Notes: generated from the sequence alone by a model not told the origin. DNA of 64,000 nucleotides from Candidatus Saccharicenans sp. (GCA_024653215.1 JANLFU010000002.1:211337-275336), one strand, 5' to 3'; positions 7,839-17,105 are shown, counted from the first letter of the stretch. A program made the numbers and translations.

Positions 7839-9473
7839 ATGCGCCCGAGAAAAGCGAGCCAGATACACCTCTTATTAATATTAGTGGCCGGCCTTTTAAT
7901 TCCTGGCCTGCCGCAGCAGTCGCCGGGGTCGGATAAGGGCCTTGATAACCGCCCGTTCTCTTCCGGCGGAATCGAACAGCCGTCGGCACCGCGCCTTGAG
8001 CTTTCCCTTGAGGACTGCATCTTAAAAGCCCTGAAGAATAACCTCAGCCTGAAGGCGGAGATGATCAGTCCCGAAATCGCCGAGAAGAACGTGGCCCTGG
8101 CCACCGAGAAGTTCATGCCGACCCTCAGCCTGAATTACAATGCCCAGAGCAACCGGTCGGCTTCTTATTCCTTCCTCGATGCCTCGGACGAAGTCAAGAC
8201 CCAGCAGAACGATTATACCTTCCAGGTGACCCAGAATATTCCTTTTGGCGGGTCGCTTTCGGCCAGCCTTTACAATTATGTCAGCGATACCAACCGCCGC
8301 TTCCAGACCATCAATCCCCGTTTCGGTTCCACCCTCAGGTTGAACTTCAACCTGCCCCTGCTCAAGGACTTCGGATACAGGATCGGCCGGCGCGAAATCG
8401 TGGTGGCCAATTACAGCCGGGAAATTTCAGAGGAGAATTTCCAGAGGGTGCTGGAAAATACCATCTACAACGTGGAGGCCGCCTACTGGAACCTGGTCTA
8501 TGCCCGGGAGAACCTGAAGGTCAGGCAGCAGTCGCTGCGGCTGGCCCAGGAACTCCTGGAAAAGAACAAGATAGAAATCGAGGCCGGTACCCTGCCGCCC
8601 ATAGAACTGCTGACCGCCGAGAGCGAGGTTAGCACCCGCCAGGCCGATATCCTGGAAGCCGAAGCCATGGTCAAAAATGCCGAGGACCAGTTGAGGTTCA
8701 TCATCAACCTTCCGGCCGAAAGGGCTGATGCCAAGAACGTCCAGCTCATTCCCACCGATTCGCCTTCAATTGAAAAGATAGACATCAATTACGAAGAGGC
8801 CCTGAACACGGCCATCATGAAGCGGCCTGACCTCCAGGCCCTGAGGGTTGACCTGAGGGCCAGGGAATTCAACCTGGATTACGCCGAAAACCAGCTGCTC
8901 CCGGACCTGAGGCTACAGGCCTCTTACTGGAGCCCGGGTATTTCCGGCGACCAGATTCTCTACCAGGATAACAATCCTTACACCGGAATTATCGTCGGGA
9001 AGATTCCCGGGAAAAAATCCGATGCCCTGCGGGATGCCCTGGACTTCAAGTACCAGAACTGGTCGGTGGGCCTGACCCTGAACCTGCCGGTTTCCAACCT
9101 GCTGTCGCGGTCTTATTTTGCCCAGGCCAGCCTCGACCTGAAACAGGCCAGGCTGAGGATAAAGAACCAGGAACAGCAGCTCGACCTGGAAATAAGCACC
9201 GCGGTCCGGGCGGTGGAGACCAACTACCAGCGGGCCCTGGCCTACCGGGCCGCCCGGGAACTGGCCCAGAAGAAGCTGGAGGCCGAGCAGGAAAAATTCA
9301 AGGTCGGAATGAGCACCAACTACCTGGTCCTCCAGTTCCAGAGGGACCTGGCCAACGCCCTGACCATGGAATTGAAATCCCTGATCGACTACAACATCTC
9401 CCTGGCCAACCTGGACCGGGTGATGGGAATCGGCCGGGAACGTCGCCAGGTTTCGGTGGTTAACCCTGACTGA
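7839..9473 (+). CDS. TolC-family outer-membrane efflux channel
   Basis: This 544-residue protein is the outer-membrane exit duct of a tripartite exporter. After a signal peptide (about 8-25, LLLILVAGLLIPGL) come the two duplicated OEP halves. Each has long alpha-helical stretches rich in Ala/Glu/Gln (for example residues about 205-290 and 430-510) alternating with beta-strand segments. The first half contains LSLEDCILKALKNN, the usual start of the OEP domain. It is first in a tolC-adaptor-RND operon; the next gene starts 50 bp downstream. AGGAG lies upstream of the ATG. Substrate cannot be deduced from this subunit. Confidence 0.9.
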   Translation: MRPRKASQIHLLLILVAGLLIPGLPQQSPGSDKGLDNRPFSSGGIEQPSAPRLELSLEDCILKALKNNLSLKAEMISPEIAEKNVALATEKFMPTLSLNYNAQSNRSASYSFLDASDEVKTQQNDYTFQVTQNIPFGGSLSASLYNYVSDTNRRFQTINPRFGSTLRLNFNLPLLKDFGYRIGRREIVVANYSREISEENFQRVLENTIYNVEAAYWNLVYARENLKVRQQSLRLAQELLEKNKIEIEAGTLPPIELLTAESEVSTRQADILEAEAMVKNAEDQLRFIINLPAERADAKNVQLIPTDSPSIEKIDINYEEALNTAIMKRPDLQALRVDLRAREFNLDYAENQLLPDLRLQASYWSPGISGDQILYQDNNPYTGIIVGKIPGKKSDALRDALDFKYQNWSVGLTLNLPVSNLLSRSYFAQASLDLKQARLRIKNQEQQLDLEISTAVRAVETNYQRALAYRAARELAQKKLEAEQEKFKVGMSTNYLVLQFQRDLANALTMELKSLIDYNISLANLDRVMGIGRERRQVSVVNPD

Positions 9474-9523
9474 TAAACAGGTCCGGTGATCTGATAAATC
9501 GGATAGAGGAGACAGAAACGAAA

Positions 9524-10765
9524 ATGAAAGCCGTAGAGAAATTCAAAAGTATGAGCTTGGCCAAGAAGATAATCTGGTTGATAGTGGCCCTGCTGGTGAT
9601 AATCCTGCTGTGGAGAGTCGGCACGGCCGTTTTCAAGAAAGGTAACTCCAACGGGATGCGCCAGGCGGCCGTGGCCGTGGTGGTCAGCCCGGTGGAGAGC
9701 GGCCTGATCCGTGACCTGGGGCAGTTCTCAGGAACACTTATTCCCAGGTCCCAGTTTGCCGTGGCTCCCAAGGTTTCGGGCAAATTAAAAAAGCTTTACG
9801 TCAACATCGGCGACCGGGTGACCAGGGGCCAGGTGGTGGCCCAGCTGGATGATGAGGAATACCGGCAGCAGGTGCTTCAGGCCGAGGCCGACCTCAAGGT
9901 GGCCCGGGCCAACTTTGAAGAGGCCAGGAGCGCTTTGGAGCTGGCCAAAAAGGATTTCGAGAGAGCCCAGACCCTTCATCAGCGTGGCATCTATTCCGAC
10001 AGCCAGCTGGACACAGCCCGGGCCCAGTACCAGTCCAGAGAGTCGGCTTTTAAGGTGTCAGAGGCCCAGGTGGCCAACCGGGAGGCTGCCCTGGAAACGG
10101 CCAGGGTTCGTCTGTCCTACACCCGTATCATTGCCACCTGGGAATCCGGGGCCGAGGTTCGCTACGTCGGAGAAAGGTTTGTTGACGAAGGCGCCCTGCT
10201 TTCAGCCAACACCCCGATCATCTCCATCGTCGAGCTGCAGCCGATTACGGCCGTGATTTTTGCCACCGACCGGGAATACTTCAGAATCCAGGTGGGACAG
10301 CCGGTGGAGATAAGCTCCACGGTTTTTCCCGGAAGGAAATTTTATGGCAAGGTGGTCCGGGTGGCTCCGTTGCTCAAGGAGACTTCGAGACAGGCCAGGG
10401 TGGAAGTCGATATTCCCAACGAGGATGGCCTGCTCAAGCCGGGAATGTTCATCAACGCCGAAATCGAGTTTGCCAGGCGCGACCAGGCCAGGCTGGTGCC
10501 CTTCGGGGCCGTGGTCACCAGGGGCGACCGGCAGGGAATTTTCCTGGCCGACCTGGAAAATAAAAAGGCTACTTTTCAGCCGGTTAAGGTTGGAATTGTC
10601 GAGGGCGAGAGGGCCGAGATCCTGGAACCGGCCGGCCTGCAGGGATATGTGGTTACCCTGGGTCAACACCTTCTCCAGGACGGCATGAGCATCATCCTGC
10701 CCGAGCCGGCCAAGCCGGGAGAGGGTCAGCCAAAACCTGGCAGACCTTCCGGCCCGGGGAAATAA
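9524..10765 (+). CDS. RND efflux periplasmic adaptor subunit (HlyD/AcrA family)
   Basis: This 413-residue protein bridges the inner-membrane pump and the TolC channel. It has an N-terminal membrane segment (about 20-37, IIWLIVALLVIILLW). A lipoyl/biotinyl-like half follows (VSGKLKKLYVNIGDRVTRGQVVAQLD). Next are an alpha-hairpin of about 75 residues with heptad-like Ala/Glu/Gln, the second lipoyl half, and a beta-barrel domain (PVEISSTVFPGRKFYGKVV). A membrane-proximal domain ends it. The C-terminus is Pro/Gly/Lys-rich. It sits between tolC and the RND gene with short gaps, as in mex/acr-like operons. The substrate is unknown. Confidence 0.92.
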   Translation: MKAVEKFKSMSLAKKIIWLIVALLVIILLWRVGTAVFKKGNSNGMRQAAVAVVVSPVESGLIRDLGQFSGTLIPRSQFAVAPKVSGKLKKLYVNIGDRVTRGQVVAQLDDEEYRQQVLQAEADLKVARANFEEARSALELAKKDFERAQTLHQRGIYSDSQLDTARAQYQSRESAFKVSEAQVANREAALETARVRLSYTRIIATWESGAEVRYVGERFVDEGALLSANTPIISIVELQPITAVIFATDREYFRIQVGQPVEISSTVFPGRKFYGKVVRVAPLLKETSRQARVEVDIPNEDGLLKPGMFINAEIEFARRDQARLVPFGAVVTRGDRQGIFLADLENKKATFQPVKVGIVEGERAEILEPAGLQGYVVTLGQHLLQDGMSIILPEPAKPGEGQPKPGRPSGPGK

Positions 10766-10806
10766 GCCATGTTTCGGGTGTCGTTACCTGAAAGTTGGAG
10801 GGAATG

Positions 10807-13800
10807 ATGAGTTTATCTGAATTTTCGATAAAACGGCCGATTTTTGTGATCATGCTGACCCTGGTGGTCATCGTCCTGGGTTTCATCTCGCTGAGCCGGA
10901 TCCCGATTGACCTGATGCCAGACATAACCTACCCGACCTTGAACGTCTCCACCTCTTACGGCAACACCGCTCCGGAAGAGATGGAACAGATCATCACCAG
11001 GCCAATCGAAGAGGCCCTGAGCTCGGTTCCCGGGGTGGAAGAAATTTACTCGGTTTCTTCCCAGGGTTCGAGCACGGTCCGGGTCATGTTTGCCTGGGGG
11101 ACGGACCTGGAAGAGGCGGCCAATGACATCCGGGAAAGAATCGACCGGATCATCGGCCGCTTTCCGGAAGAAGTCCAGCGACCGACCCTGAGGAAGTTCG
11201 ACCCGGCCCAGATGCCGGTCCTGATGCTGGGCGTTCTGACCGAGCTTGATCCCATCCAGGTCAGGAAAATCATCGACGAGCAGATGACCTACCGCCTGGA
11301 AAGAGTCCCCGGCGTGGCCTCGATAGAAGTCTGGGGCGGCCGGGAAAGGGAAATCCAGATTAACCTGATGCCGGACAAGGTCAAGGCCCTGGGCCTGCCG
11401 CTCGATACCATCATCAGCAAGCTGCGCCAGGAAAATATCGATATCCCGGCCGGAACCATCGAGAAGGGAAACTACGAAATAACCGTGCGTATTCCCGGAG
11501 TTTATACCAACATCGACCAGATCAGGGAAACCATTATCGCGGTGAGGGATGGGGCGGCCATACGGGTCAAGGACATTGCCAGTGTTGAGGATACTTTCCG
11601 CCGCATCACCCGGGTGGCCCGCATCAACGACCTGGAAGGCGTCAGGCTGGCTGTCTACAAGCAGTCCGGCCAGAACACGGTCAAGGTGGTGGACGGAGTC
11701 CTCAAGGAAATCAGGAGCCTCCAGGAAGACTATCCGCAGTTCAAGTTCATCACCCTCCGCGATAGCGCCCGCTATATCAAGAATGCCATCAGCAACGTCG
11801 GCAACTCGGCCATGTACGGTGGCCTGCTGGCCATCTTTGTCCTGCTGTTCTTCCTGGTGAACTTCAGGAGCACCCTGGTCATTGCCCTGTCCATCCCGAT
11901 TTCCATCATCGCCACCTTTACCCTGATTTACTTCAACGGCTTTACCCTGAACGTCATGAGCCTGGGCGGACTGGCCCTGGGAATAGGCATGATGGTCGAT
12001 AGCTCCATCGTGGTCCTGGAAAATATCTTCCGAATGCGGGAGGAAGAGGGTAAGCCGCTGATGCAGGCGGCGGTCAACGGGGCCAAGGAGGTCACCTCGG
12101 CCATCATCGCCAGCACCGTGACCACCCTGATCGTCTTCATGCCGATGCTGTTCGTCCGGGGAGCTTCGGGCATCATGTTCAAGCAGCTGGCCTACGTGGT
12201 GGCCTTTTCGCTGGCCTGTTCGCTGATTGTGGCCCTGACCCTGGTGCCGATGCTCTCCAGTAAAATTCTCAGGGAAGAAGAAATGGGCCACTACCATCAT
12301 TCCCGCCTGGCGGTTAAAGCCAAGGAACTCTTTGCCAGGATGGAGAACTCTTACAAGAACCTGCTGAACTACAGCCTTCATCACCGGCCACGGGTGCTGC
12401 TGATTACCGGCGCGCTGCTCCTGCTCAGTGTCTTTCTGTTCAGGTTTGTGGGACGGGAGTACATGCCCCAGACCGACGAGGGCGAAGTCTCCATCACCGT
12501 TGAAATGGAAGTGGGCACCCGGCTTTCGGTCATGGACCAGAAGCTCAGGGAAGTGGTCAACCTGGCCAAGATGTATGTGCCGGAAATTGAGTCGATCGAG
12601 GAGAGGGCCGGAAGCGGCGGCTGGCGCGGCGGGGCCAACCAGGGAAATATCACCCTGAAGCTCGTCCCGAAATCACAGAGAAGCCGCTCCAGCATGGAAA
12701 TCGCAGCCGACCTCGGTCGCAAGCTCTCCGGAGTTCCGGGAGCCCTGATCCGGACCAGGGCCTCGGGCGGCCAGATGATGTTCGGCATGCGGGGCGGCGG
12801 TGGTGCCGAAAGGCTGCAGATTGAAGTCCGCGGCTACGACATGAAGGTGGCCCAGAGCCTGGCCGAGCAGGTCCGGAATGTGGTCAAGAACATCAGGGGC
12901 GTAACCGATGTCCGCATCAGCCGGCTGGAAGGAACTCCCGAACGTCACCTGGTTGTCGACCGCCAGAAGGCTTCTGACATGAGGCTTTCGGTCAACCAGA
13001 TCGGAAGTTTCATCATGACCATTCTCTCCGGTTCCCAGGCCAGCTACTTCCGCGAGGGCGGTCGTGAATACCGGATCCTGGTCAGGGTCAAGGATTCAGA
13101 GAAACTGGACCTTAACGAAATCCTGGACCTGACCATTACCAACGCCATCGGCGAGCCGGTCAGCCTGCGGAACGTCATCGAGGTCCGGGAGGAAAGGGGA
13201 CCGCAGCAGATAGAAAGGCGCGACCGGGAGAGAGTCATCACCGTTTCCGGAGAAATAGCCGACCGAGACCTGGGTTCGGTCATCCGCGATGCCCGCCGGG
13301 CCCTTAGGGTTATTCCTGTTCCCCGCGATTTTGTCATTAACTTTACCGGCGACTACGAGGAACAGCAGAAGGCCAACCGGGAACTGATGCTGGCCATCAT
13401 CCTGGCCCTGTTCCTGGTCTACATGGTCATGGCCATGCTCTACGAGTCGCTGCGCGACCCGCTGATCGTCATGTTCTCGGTGCCCCTGGCCATCATCGGA
13501 GTGGTGCTGATCCTGATCCTGACCAATACCACCCTGAACGTTCAGACCTACATCGGTTTGATCATGCTGGGTGGAATCGTGGTGAACAACGCCATCCTGC
13601 TGGTGGATTATACCAACCTGCTCCGGGATCGGGACGGAATGGAAATGATGGAGGCCATCAAAGAGGCCGGCCGCAGGAGGCTGCGCCCCATCCTGATGAC
13701 CGCTCTGACCACCATCATTGCCATGTTGCCCATGGCCATCGGGCTGGGAGAAGGCAGCGAAGTCCAGGCCCCCCTGGCCAGGACCGTTATCGGCGGTCTG

Positions 13801-13881
13801 ACCAGCTCCACCTTCATCACCCTGGTGGTCATCCCGGTGGTCTATTCTCTGTTTGAGCAGAAAAGAGCCAGGAAAGCCTGA
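10807..13881 (+). CDS. RND-family efflux permease (HAE-1/AcrB-like)
   Basis: This 1024-residue inner-membrane pump has the typical duplicated layout. TM1 (FSIKRPIFVIMLTLVVIV) is followed by a large periplasmic loop, TM2-6, a second TM segment near residue 530 with its own loop, and the last TM set. I chose ATG 10807 because GGAGG lies 5 nt upstream; TTG 10795 and ATG 10804 are too close to or overlap the ribosome site. In the TM4 motif MVDSSIVVLEN, the first Asp of the AcrB pair (D407) is kept but the second is Ser. In the TM10-like motif VNNAILLVDY, the Lys of AcrB (K940) is Asn. The second pattern recurs in some bacterial RND subfamilies, so the pump may be functional with a different coupling network. 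Exported compound unknown. Confidence 0.92.
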   Translation: MSLSEFSIKRPIFVIMLTLVVIVLGFISLSRIPIDLMPDITYPTLNVSTSYGNTAPEEMEQIITRPIEEALSSVPGVEEIYSVSSQGSSTVRVMFAWGTDLEEAANDIRERIDRIIGRFPEEVQRPTLRKFDPAQMPVLMLGVLTELDPIQVRKIIDEQMTYRLERVPGVASIEVWGGREREIQINLMPDKVKALGLPLDTIISKLRQENIDIPAGTIEKGNYEITVRIPGVYTNIDQIRETIIAVRDGAAIRVKDIASVEDTFRRITRVARINDLEGVRLAVYKQSGQNTVKVVDGVLKEIRSLQEDYPQFKFITLRDSARYIKNAISNVGNSAMYGGLLAIFVLLFFLVNFRSTLVIALSIPISIIATFTLIYFNGFTLNVMSLGGLALGIGMMVDSSIVVLENIFRMREEEGKPLMQAAVNGAKEVTSAIIASTVTTLIVFMPMLFVRGASGIMFKQLAYVVAFSLACSLIVALTLVPMLSSKILREEEMGHYHHSRLAVKAKELFARMENSYKNLLNYSLHHRPRVLLITGALLLLSVFLFRFVGREYMPQTDEGEVSITVEMEVGTRLSVMDQKLREVVNLAKMYVPEIESIEERAGSGGWRGGANQGNITLKLVPKSQRSRSSMEIAADLGRKLSGVPGALIRTRASGGQMMFGMRGGGGAERLQIEVRGYDMKVAQSLAEQVRNVVKNIRGVTDVRISRLEGTPERHLVVDRQKASDMRLSVNQIGSFIMTILSGSQASYFREGGREYRILVRVKDSEKLDLNEILDLTITNAIGEPVSLRNVIEVREERGPQQIERRDRERVITVSGEIADRDLGSVIRDARRALRVIPVPRDFVINFTGDYEEQQKANRELMLAIILALFLVYMVMAMLYESLRDPLIVMFSVPLAIIGVVLILILTNTTLNVQTYIGLIMLGGIVVNNAILLVDYTNLLRDRDGMEMMEAIKEAGRRRLRPILMTALTTIIAMLPMAIGLGEGSEVQAPLARTVIGGLTSSTFITLVVIPVVYSLFEQKRARKA

Positions 13882-13923
13882 GCCGGCTTCCTGCCCGGAA
13901 AAAATTCGGGTATTATCTAATTG

Positions 13924-15993
13924 ATGCTCAGGCGGGTGGCTTTCTGTATTGCTCTCCTTTTTCTCCTGGCCTGGTCTGGCTATTCCGGTTCGATGACCAC
14001 GGAGTCAGCCTATCTTTATCCGACCTTGCCCGAGGATGACCTGTTCCTTTCAGCTCCGGTGGAAGTCAGGGAAATAAGCATCCGCCTGGCGGCCGACGAG
14101 GAGCTGGAGGCCAGGCTGGTTTCCAGGGAACGGGTGGAAGGCCTGCTCCGGGAAGTGAGCCGGGAGTTTGAAAAGCTATTTGGCCTGCGCTTCCGCTGGC
14201 AGGGCTGGGACCGCTGGAAGTCGCCCGATGAGGCCCGCAGCCTGGAGGAGCTGGCCGAGGACCTGGACCGGGCCGAGCTGAAGCGGGGAGCCGATATTCT
14301 GATAGCCGTAACCGCCCAGCCAGACCTGGAGCTGGAATATACCGGCTTTTCCCTTTTCCGGGTGGGCACGGTGGTGGTCATCTACACTCCCGACCGCTAT
14401 AAGTTGAAGAAACTTCTGCTTCACGAGCTGGGACATGTTTTCGGGGCAGTTCACGTTCCCTCGGCCAGCTCGATAATGAGCTGCGGGGGTGAAGGTCAGA
14501 CCTTCGACCGGGACAACCAGGAAATTATCAGGCTCGGCCGCCAGCGTCACTTCCGACCGTTTGGATTTCCTTTTCCGGAGAGCACCAGGGGTGAACTCGA
14601 AAAAATATACCTGGGCATCCGTCAGAGAATTCTCGACGATAAGGACATAAAAAAACTATTCGAGGCAAGGGTTCCAGCCAGCAGGCTTCCGGTCCAGAAG
14701 AAGGCTATCTGCCTGGCCGATTGCTCGTTGATGCTGGCCCAGTTTCAGCTGGAAAAGGGAGAGTACGGGCGGGCGGTGGAGTATTGCGACGAAGCCCTGG
14801 TGATGAGCCCTGGAAGTTACGAAGCCCTCAATCTGAAAGCCATCGCCTTGAGGAGGGCCAGCCGGGTGGATGAAGCCATCCAGCTCTACCAGAGAATCCT
14901 GAAAGACCGACCTGGCCAGGTTCGGGTTCTGTACAACCTGGGAATTGCCTACGGCCGCCAGAACCGCCTGGCCGAAGCCGAAAAAATCTATCTGGAGGTT
15001 CTTGCGGCCCGGCCTGATTTTATCGAGGCCCATAACAACCTGGGGGAAATATATCTGCGGCAGGACCGGCTATTGGAAGCGGAGAGAGAATTTCAAAAGG
15101 CCATCGAGCTTCATGGCGAGTTTGCCCTGGCCTACGCCAACCTGGCCGAGGTCTACTTGAAGCAGAATGACCTGACACGGGCTGCGGACTGCGTGGAAAG
15201 GGCCCTGGCCCTCGACCCGGAGATGACAGCGGCTTATAACATGAAAGGCAACATCCTGCGGCAGAGCGGGCAGCTGGAAGAGGCCATCAATTATTATAAA
15301 AAGGCGCTGGCCAAAAATCCCAGGAACGAAAAGGCCCTTTACAACCTGGGCCTGGCGGCTTCTGACCTTAAGCGCCAGGATGAAGCCCGGGAATATTTTT
15401 TGAAAGCCATCGGGGCTGACCCGCTTTTTGCCGAAGCCTATGCCGGGCTGGGACTGAGCTACCTCCAGGGAAAAAACTGGGAGGAAGCTGTCAGGAACTT
15501 CGAGCGGGCCAGGGAGCTCGGCTACCGGAGCCCGGCTCTATATGTGAATTTGAGCTTTGCCCATCTGGCCAGAAAGGACTGGAAGGAAGCCGAGAAAGCG
15601 GCCGGCGAAGCTCTCAGGCTCCAGCCGGAACTGGCGGTGGCCTTTAACAATCTGGGCATTGCCCTGGCCCAGCAGAACAGGCTCAAAGAAGCCCGGGAAG
15701 CGCTGAGCCGGTCCCTGGAACTTAACCCGTTAGACCGTGATTCCGTGCTCAACCTGGCTGCGGTGGAATATTCCCTGGCCAACGATGAGCGGGCCCTGGA
15801 GTTGTTTCTGAAGGCGGTGGCCCTGAATCCGCAGCATCCGGGAAACGGCCCCATCTATAACAACCTGGCCGTTATCTATTACCGCCGCGGCCAGTACGAG
15901 CAGAGCTGGGAATTCTGCCTGAAGGCACTGCAGAGCGGTTTCCGGGTGGACCCGAATTTTGTGGATGAACTGAGGAAGAAGATCAAGAAGTAA
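13924..15993 (+). CDS. Metzincin-type zinc protease domain fused to tetratricopeptide repeats
   Basis: This 689-residue protein starts with a hydrophobic signal segment (about 5-20). Residues about 30-200 form a metzincin/matrixin-like domain. Its zinc site HELGHVFGAVH fits HExxHxxGxxH, with ligands H167, H171 and H177 and catalytic E168. The SSIMSCGG Met-turn follows at M185. From about residue 250 to the end are some ten or more TPRs, with A..NLG.AY..Q.R..EAE and P....A..NLG patterns. The gene begins 42 bp after the RND pump and may be co-transcribed. The TPRs suggest docking on a partner or substrate. The start is ATG 13924 rather than TTG 13921; neither has a clear ribosome site. Confidence 0.82.
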   Translation: MLRRVAFCIALLFLLAWSGYSGSMTTESAYLYPTLPEDDLFLSAPVEVREISIRLAADEELEARLVSRERVEGLLREVSREFEKLFGLRFRWQGWDRWKSPDEARSLEELAEDLDRAELKRGADILIAVTAQPDLELEYTGFSLFRVGTVVVIYTPDRYKLKKLLLHELGHVFGAVHVPSASSIMSCGGEGQTFDRDNQEIIRLGRQRHFRPFGFPFPESTRGELEKIYLGIRQRILDDKDIKKLFEARVPASRLPVQKKAICLADCSLMLAQFQLEKGEYGRAVEYCDEALVMSPGSYEALNLKAIALRRASRVDEAIQLYQRILKDRPGQVRVLYNLGIAYGRQNRLAEAEKIYLEVLAARPDFIEAHNNLGEIYLRQDRLLEAEREFQKAIELHGEFALAYANLAEVYLKQNDLTRAADCVERALALDPEMTAAYNMKGNILRQSGQLEEAINYYKKALAKNPRNEKALYNLGLAASDLKRQDEAREYFLKAIGADPLFAEAYAGLGLSYLQGKNWEEAVRNFERARELGYRSPALYVNLSFAHLARKDWKEAEKAAGEALRLQPELAVAFNNLGIALAQQNRLKEAREALSRSLELNPLDRDSVLNLAAVEYSLANDERALELFLKAVALNPQHPGNGPIYNNLAVIYYRRGQYEQSWEFCLKALQSGFRVDPNFVDELRKKIKK

Positions 15994-16195
15994 TCCAGGG
16001 CCAGGGTTAGAAGGGCATTAATTACCGACATTTTTTATCATAAGCTTCGTTTGAATCCGTTTTTTATTATCGTGACTGACTCGGTTGATTAATCTATCAC
16101 AAATCGATACAGATGATTTTTCATACCCCGAGTTGAGACCGGATGAAATCTGCCGGCCGTTAAATATCTATCAGGTTTCGTGGAGTGCTTCCGCT

Positions 16196-17002
16196 TCAGC
16201 CCAGGGCCACGTCCAGGATCATCATCAGCAGGAAACCAAGGATGAGGCCGATGGTGGCCAGGTCTGATTTTCCGCTCTGCTGCGATTCGGGAATTACTTC
16301 TTCCACCACCACGAAGATCATGGCCCCGGCGGCGAAGGCCAGGGCATAGGGCAGGATGGAAATCATCCTGGTCACAGCCAGGGCGCCGAGGACCCCGGCC
16401 GCAGGCTCAACCAGTCCTGATAGCTGGCCCAGGAAAAAGCTCTTTCGGCGGCTTAGTCCCGCTGCCCGCAACGGCCCCGAAACGGCCAGGCCTTCTGGCA
16501 GATTTTGCAGACCTAAGCCCAGGGTCAGGGCGATGGCCCCACCCAGGGTGGCCCGGGGGACTTCAAGGGAGGCTGCTCCGAAGGCCACGCCCACGGCCAG
16601 GCCTTCTGGAATGTTGTGGAGGGTGATGGCCAGGACCAGCAGGGTGGTTTTCCGCCAGTGAGTTTTGAGCCCCTCGGCCAGCTCTTCCGGCAGGAAGAGA
16701 TGAAGGTGGGGGAGAGTTCGGTCCAGCAGGAACAGAAAACCGGCTCCGGCCAGAAAGCCCGCGGCCGGGGGAAACCACATCGGCAGGCTGCGGTTTCTTG
16801 ACATCTCCAGGGCCGGGGCCAGCAGGGACCAGAAACTGGCGGCGATCATCACCCCGCCGGCAAAGCCCAGCATCAGGTCCAGAATTCGCCTATTAACCTT
16901 CTTTAAGAAAAGAACGGAAGCAGCCCCGGTTGCAGTCATGAGGTAGGTAAACATGGTGGCCAGGAAAGCCTGGAGCAGGGGTGATAGCGTCGCAAAATTC
17001 AT
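16196..17002 (-). CDS. ZIP-family divalent metal transporter
   Basis: This 268-residue membrane protein is predicted to import Zn2+ or another divalent cation. It has eight likely transmembrane segments. TM4 and TM5 carry the metal-path motifs: HNIPEGLAVGVAFG near the middle and the second GLGLQNLPEGLAVSGPL. A variable loop between TM3 and TM4 contains LPHLHLFLPEEL, a His/Glu-rich stretch. The N-terminus MNFATLSPLLQAF is typical of the prokaryotic ZIP group. I chose the ATG at 17002; a TTG 15 nt upstream is the alternative. It is divergent from the Tricorn gene. The spacer holds two palindromes, one just upstream of this gene, which could be a metal-responsive operator. Confidence 0.9.
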   Translation of the reverse strand: MNFATLSPLLQAFLATMFTYLMTATGAASVLFLKKVNRRILDLMLGFAGGVMIAASFWSLLAPALEMSRNRSLPMWFPPAAGFLAGAGFLFLLDRTLPHLHLFLPEELAEGLKTHWRKTTLLVLAITLHNIPEGLAVGVAFGAASLEVPRATLGGAIALTLGLGLQNLPEGLAVSGPLRAAGLSRRKSFFLGQLSGLVEPAAGVLGALAVTRMISILPYALAFAAGAMIFVVVEEVIPESQQSGKSDLATIGLILGFLLMMILDVALG

Positions 17003-17031
17003 GTTCGGCGAGGTCAAAAATAAAATAAAAT

Positions 17032-17047
17032 GTTTGATTAGTCAAAC
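17032..17047. promoter_or_regulatory. Palindrome upstream of the ZIP transporter
   Basis: GTTTGA and TCAAAC are perfect 6-bp arms around TTAG, 30 bp from the ZIP start codon. It lies where a repressor for a metal-uptake gene would sit, but it matches no Fur, Zur or MntR consensus that I can name. It is smaller than the second palindrome at 17084-17105. Confidence 0.4.
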
Positions 17048-17066
17048 TATTTACCAGATATTTTTC

Positions 17067-17094
17067 TTGATAAAGCCTTCGGCCAGACTATAAA
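17067..17094 (+). promoter_or_regulatory. Sigma-70-like promoter for the Tricorn gene
   Basis: TTGATA (17067-17072, 5 of 6) and TATAAA (17089-17094, 5 of 6) are separated by 16 bp. Transcription would begin near 17101, giving a leader of about 29 nt before ATG 17130. The -10 box lies inside the 22-bp palindrome at 17084-17105. Confidence 0.6.
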
Positions 17095-17105
17095 ATGATA
17101 GTCTG
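17084..17105. promoter_or_regulatory. Palindromic operator candidate over the Tricorn promoter
   Basis: CAGACTAT and ATAGTCTG are perfect 8-bp arms around AAAATG. The repeat covers the -10 box and the expected start point. A dimeric repressor bound here would block the Tricorn/M28 operon. No regulator gene lies next to it. Confidence 0.5.

Noticed and set aside
10813..12384. A 523-codon minus-strand open frame opposite the RND pump
   Set aside because: It lies entirely inside the conserved RND gene, has no ribosome site or family signature, and its His/Gln/Asp-rich wording is typical of antisense frames in GC-rich genes.
13882..13920. CCCGGA/TTCGGG hairpin after the RND gene as an intrinsic terminator
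   Set aside because: The stem has only about six pairs including a G-U, and no real U-tract follows; the metzincin-TPR gene starts at once.
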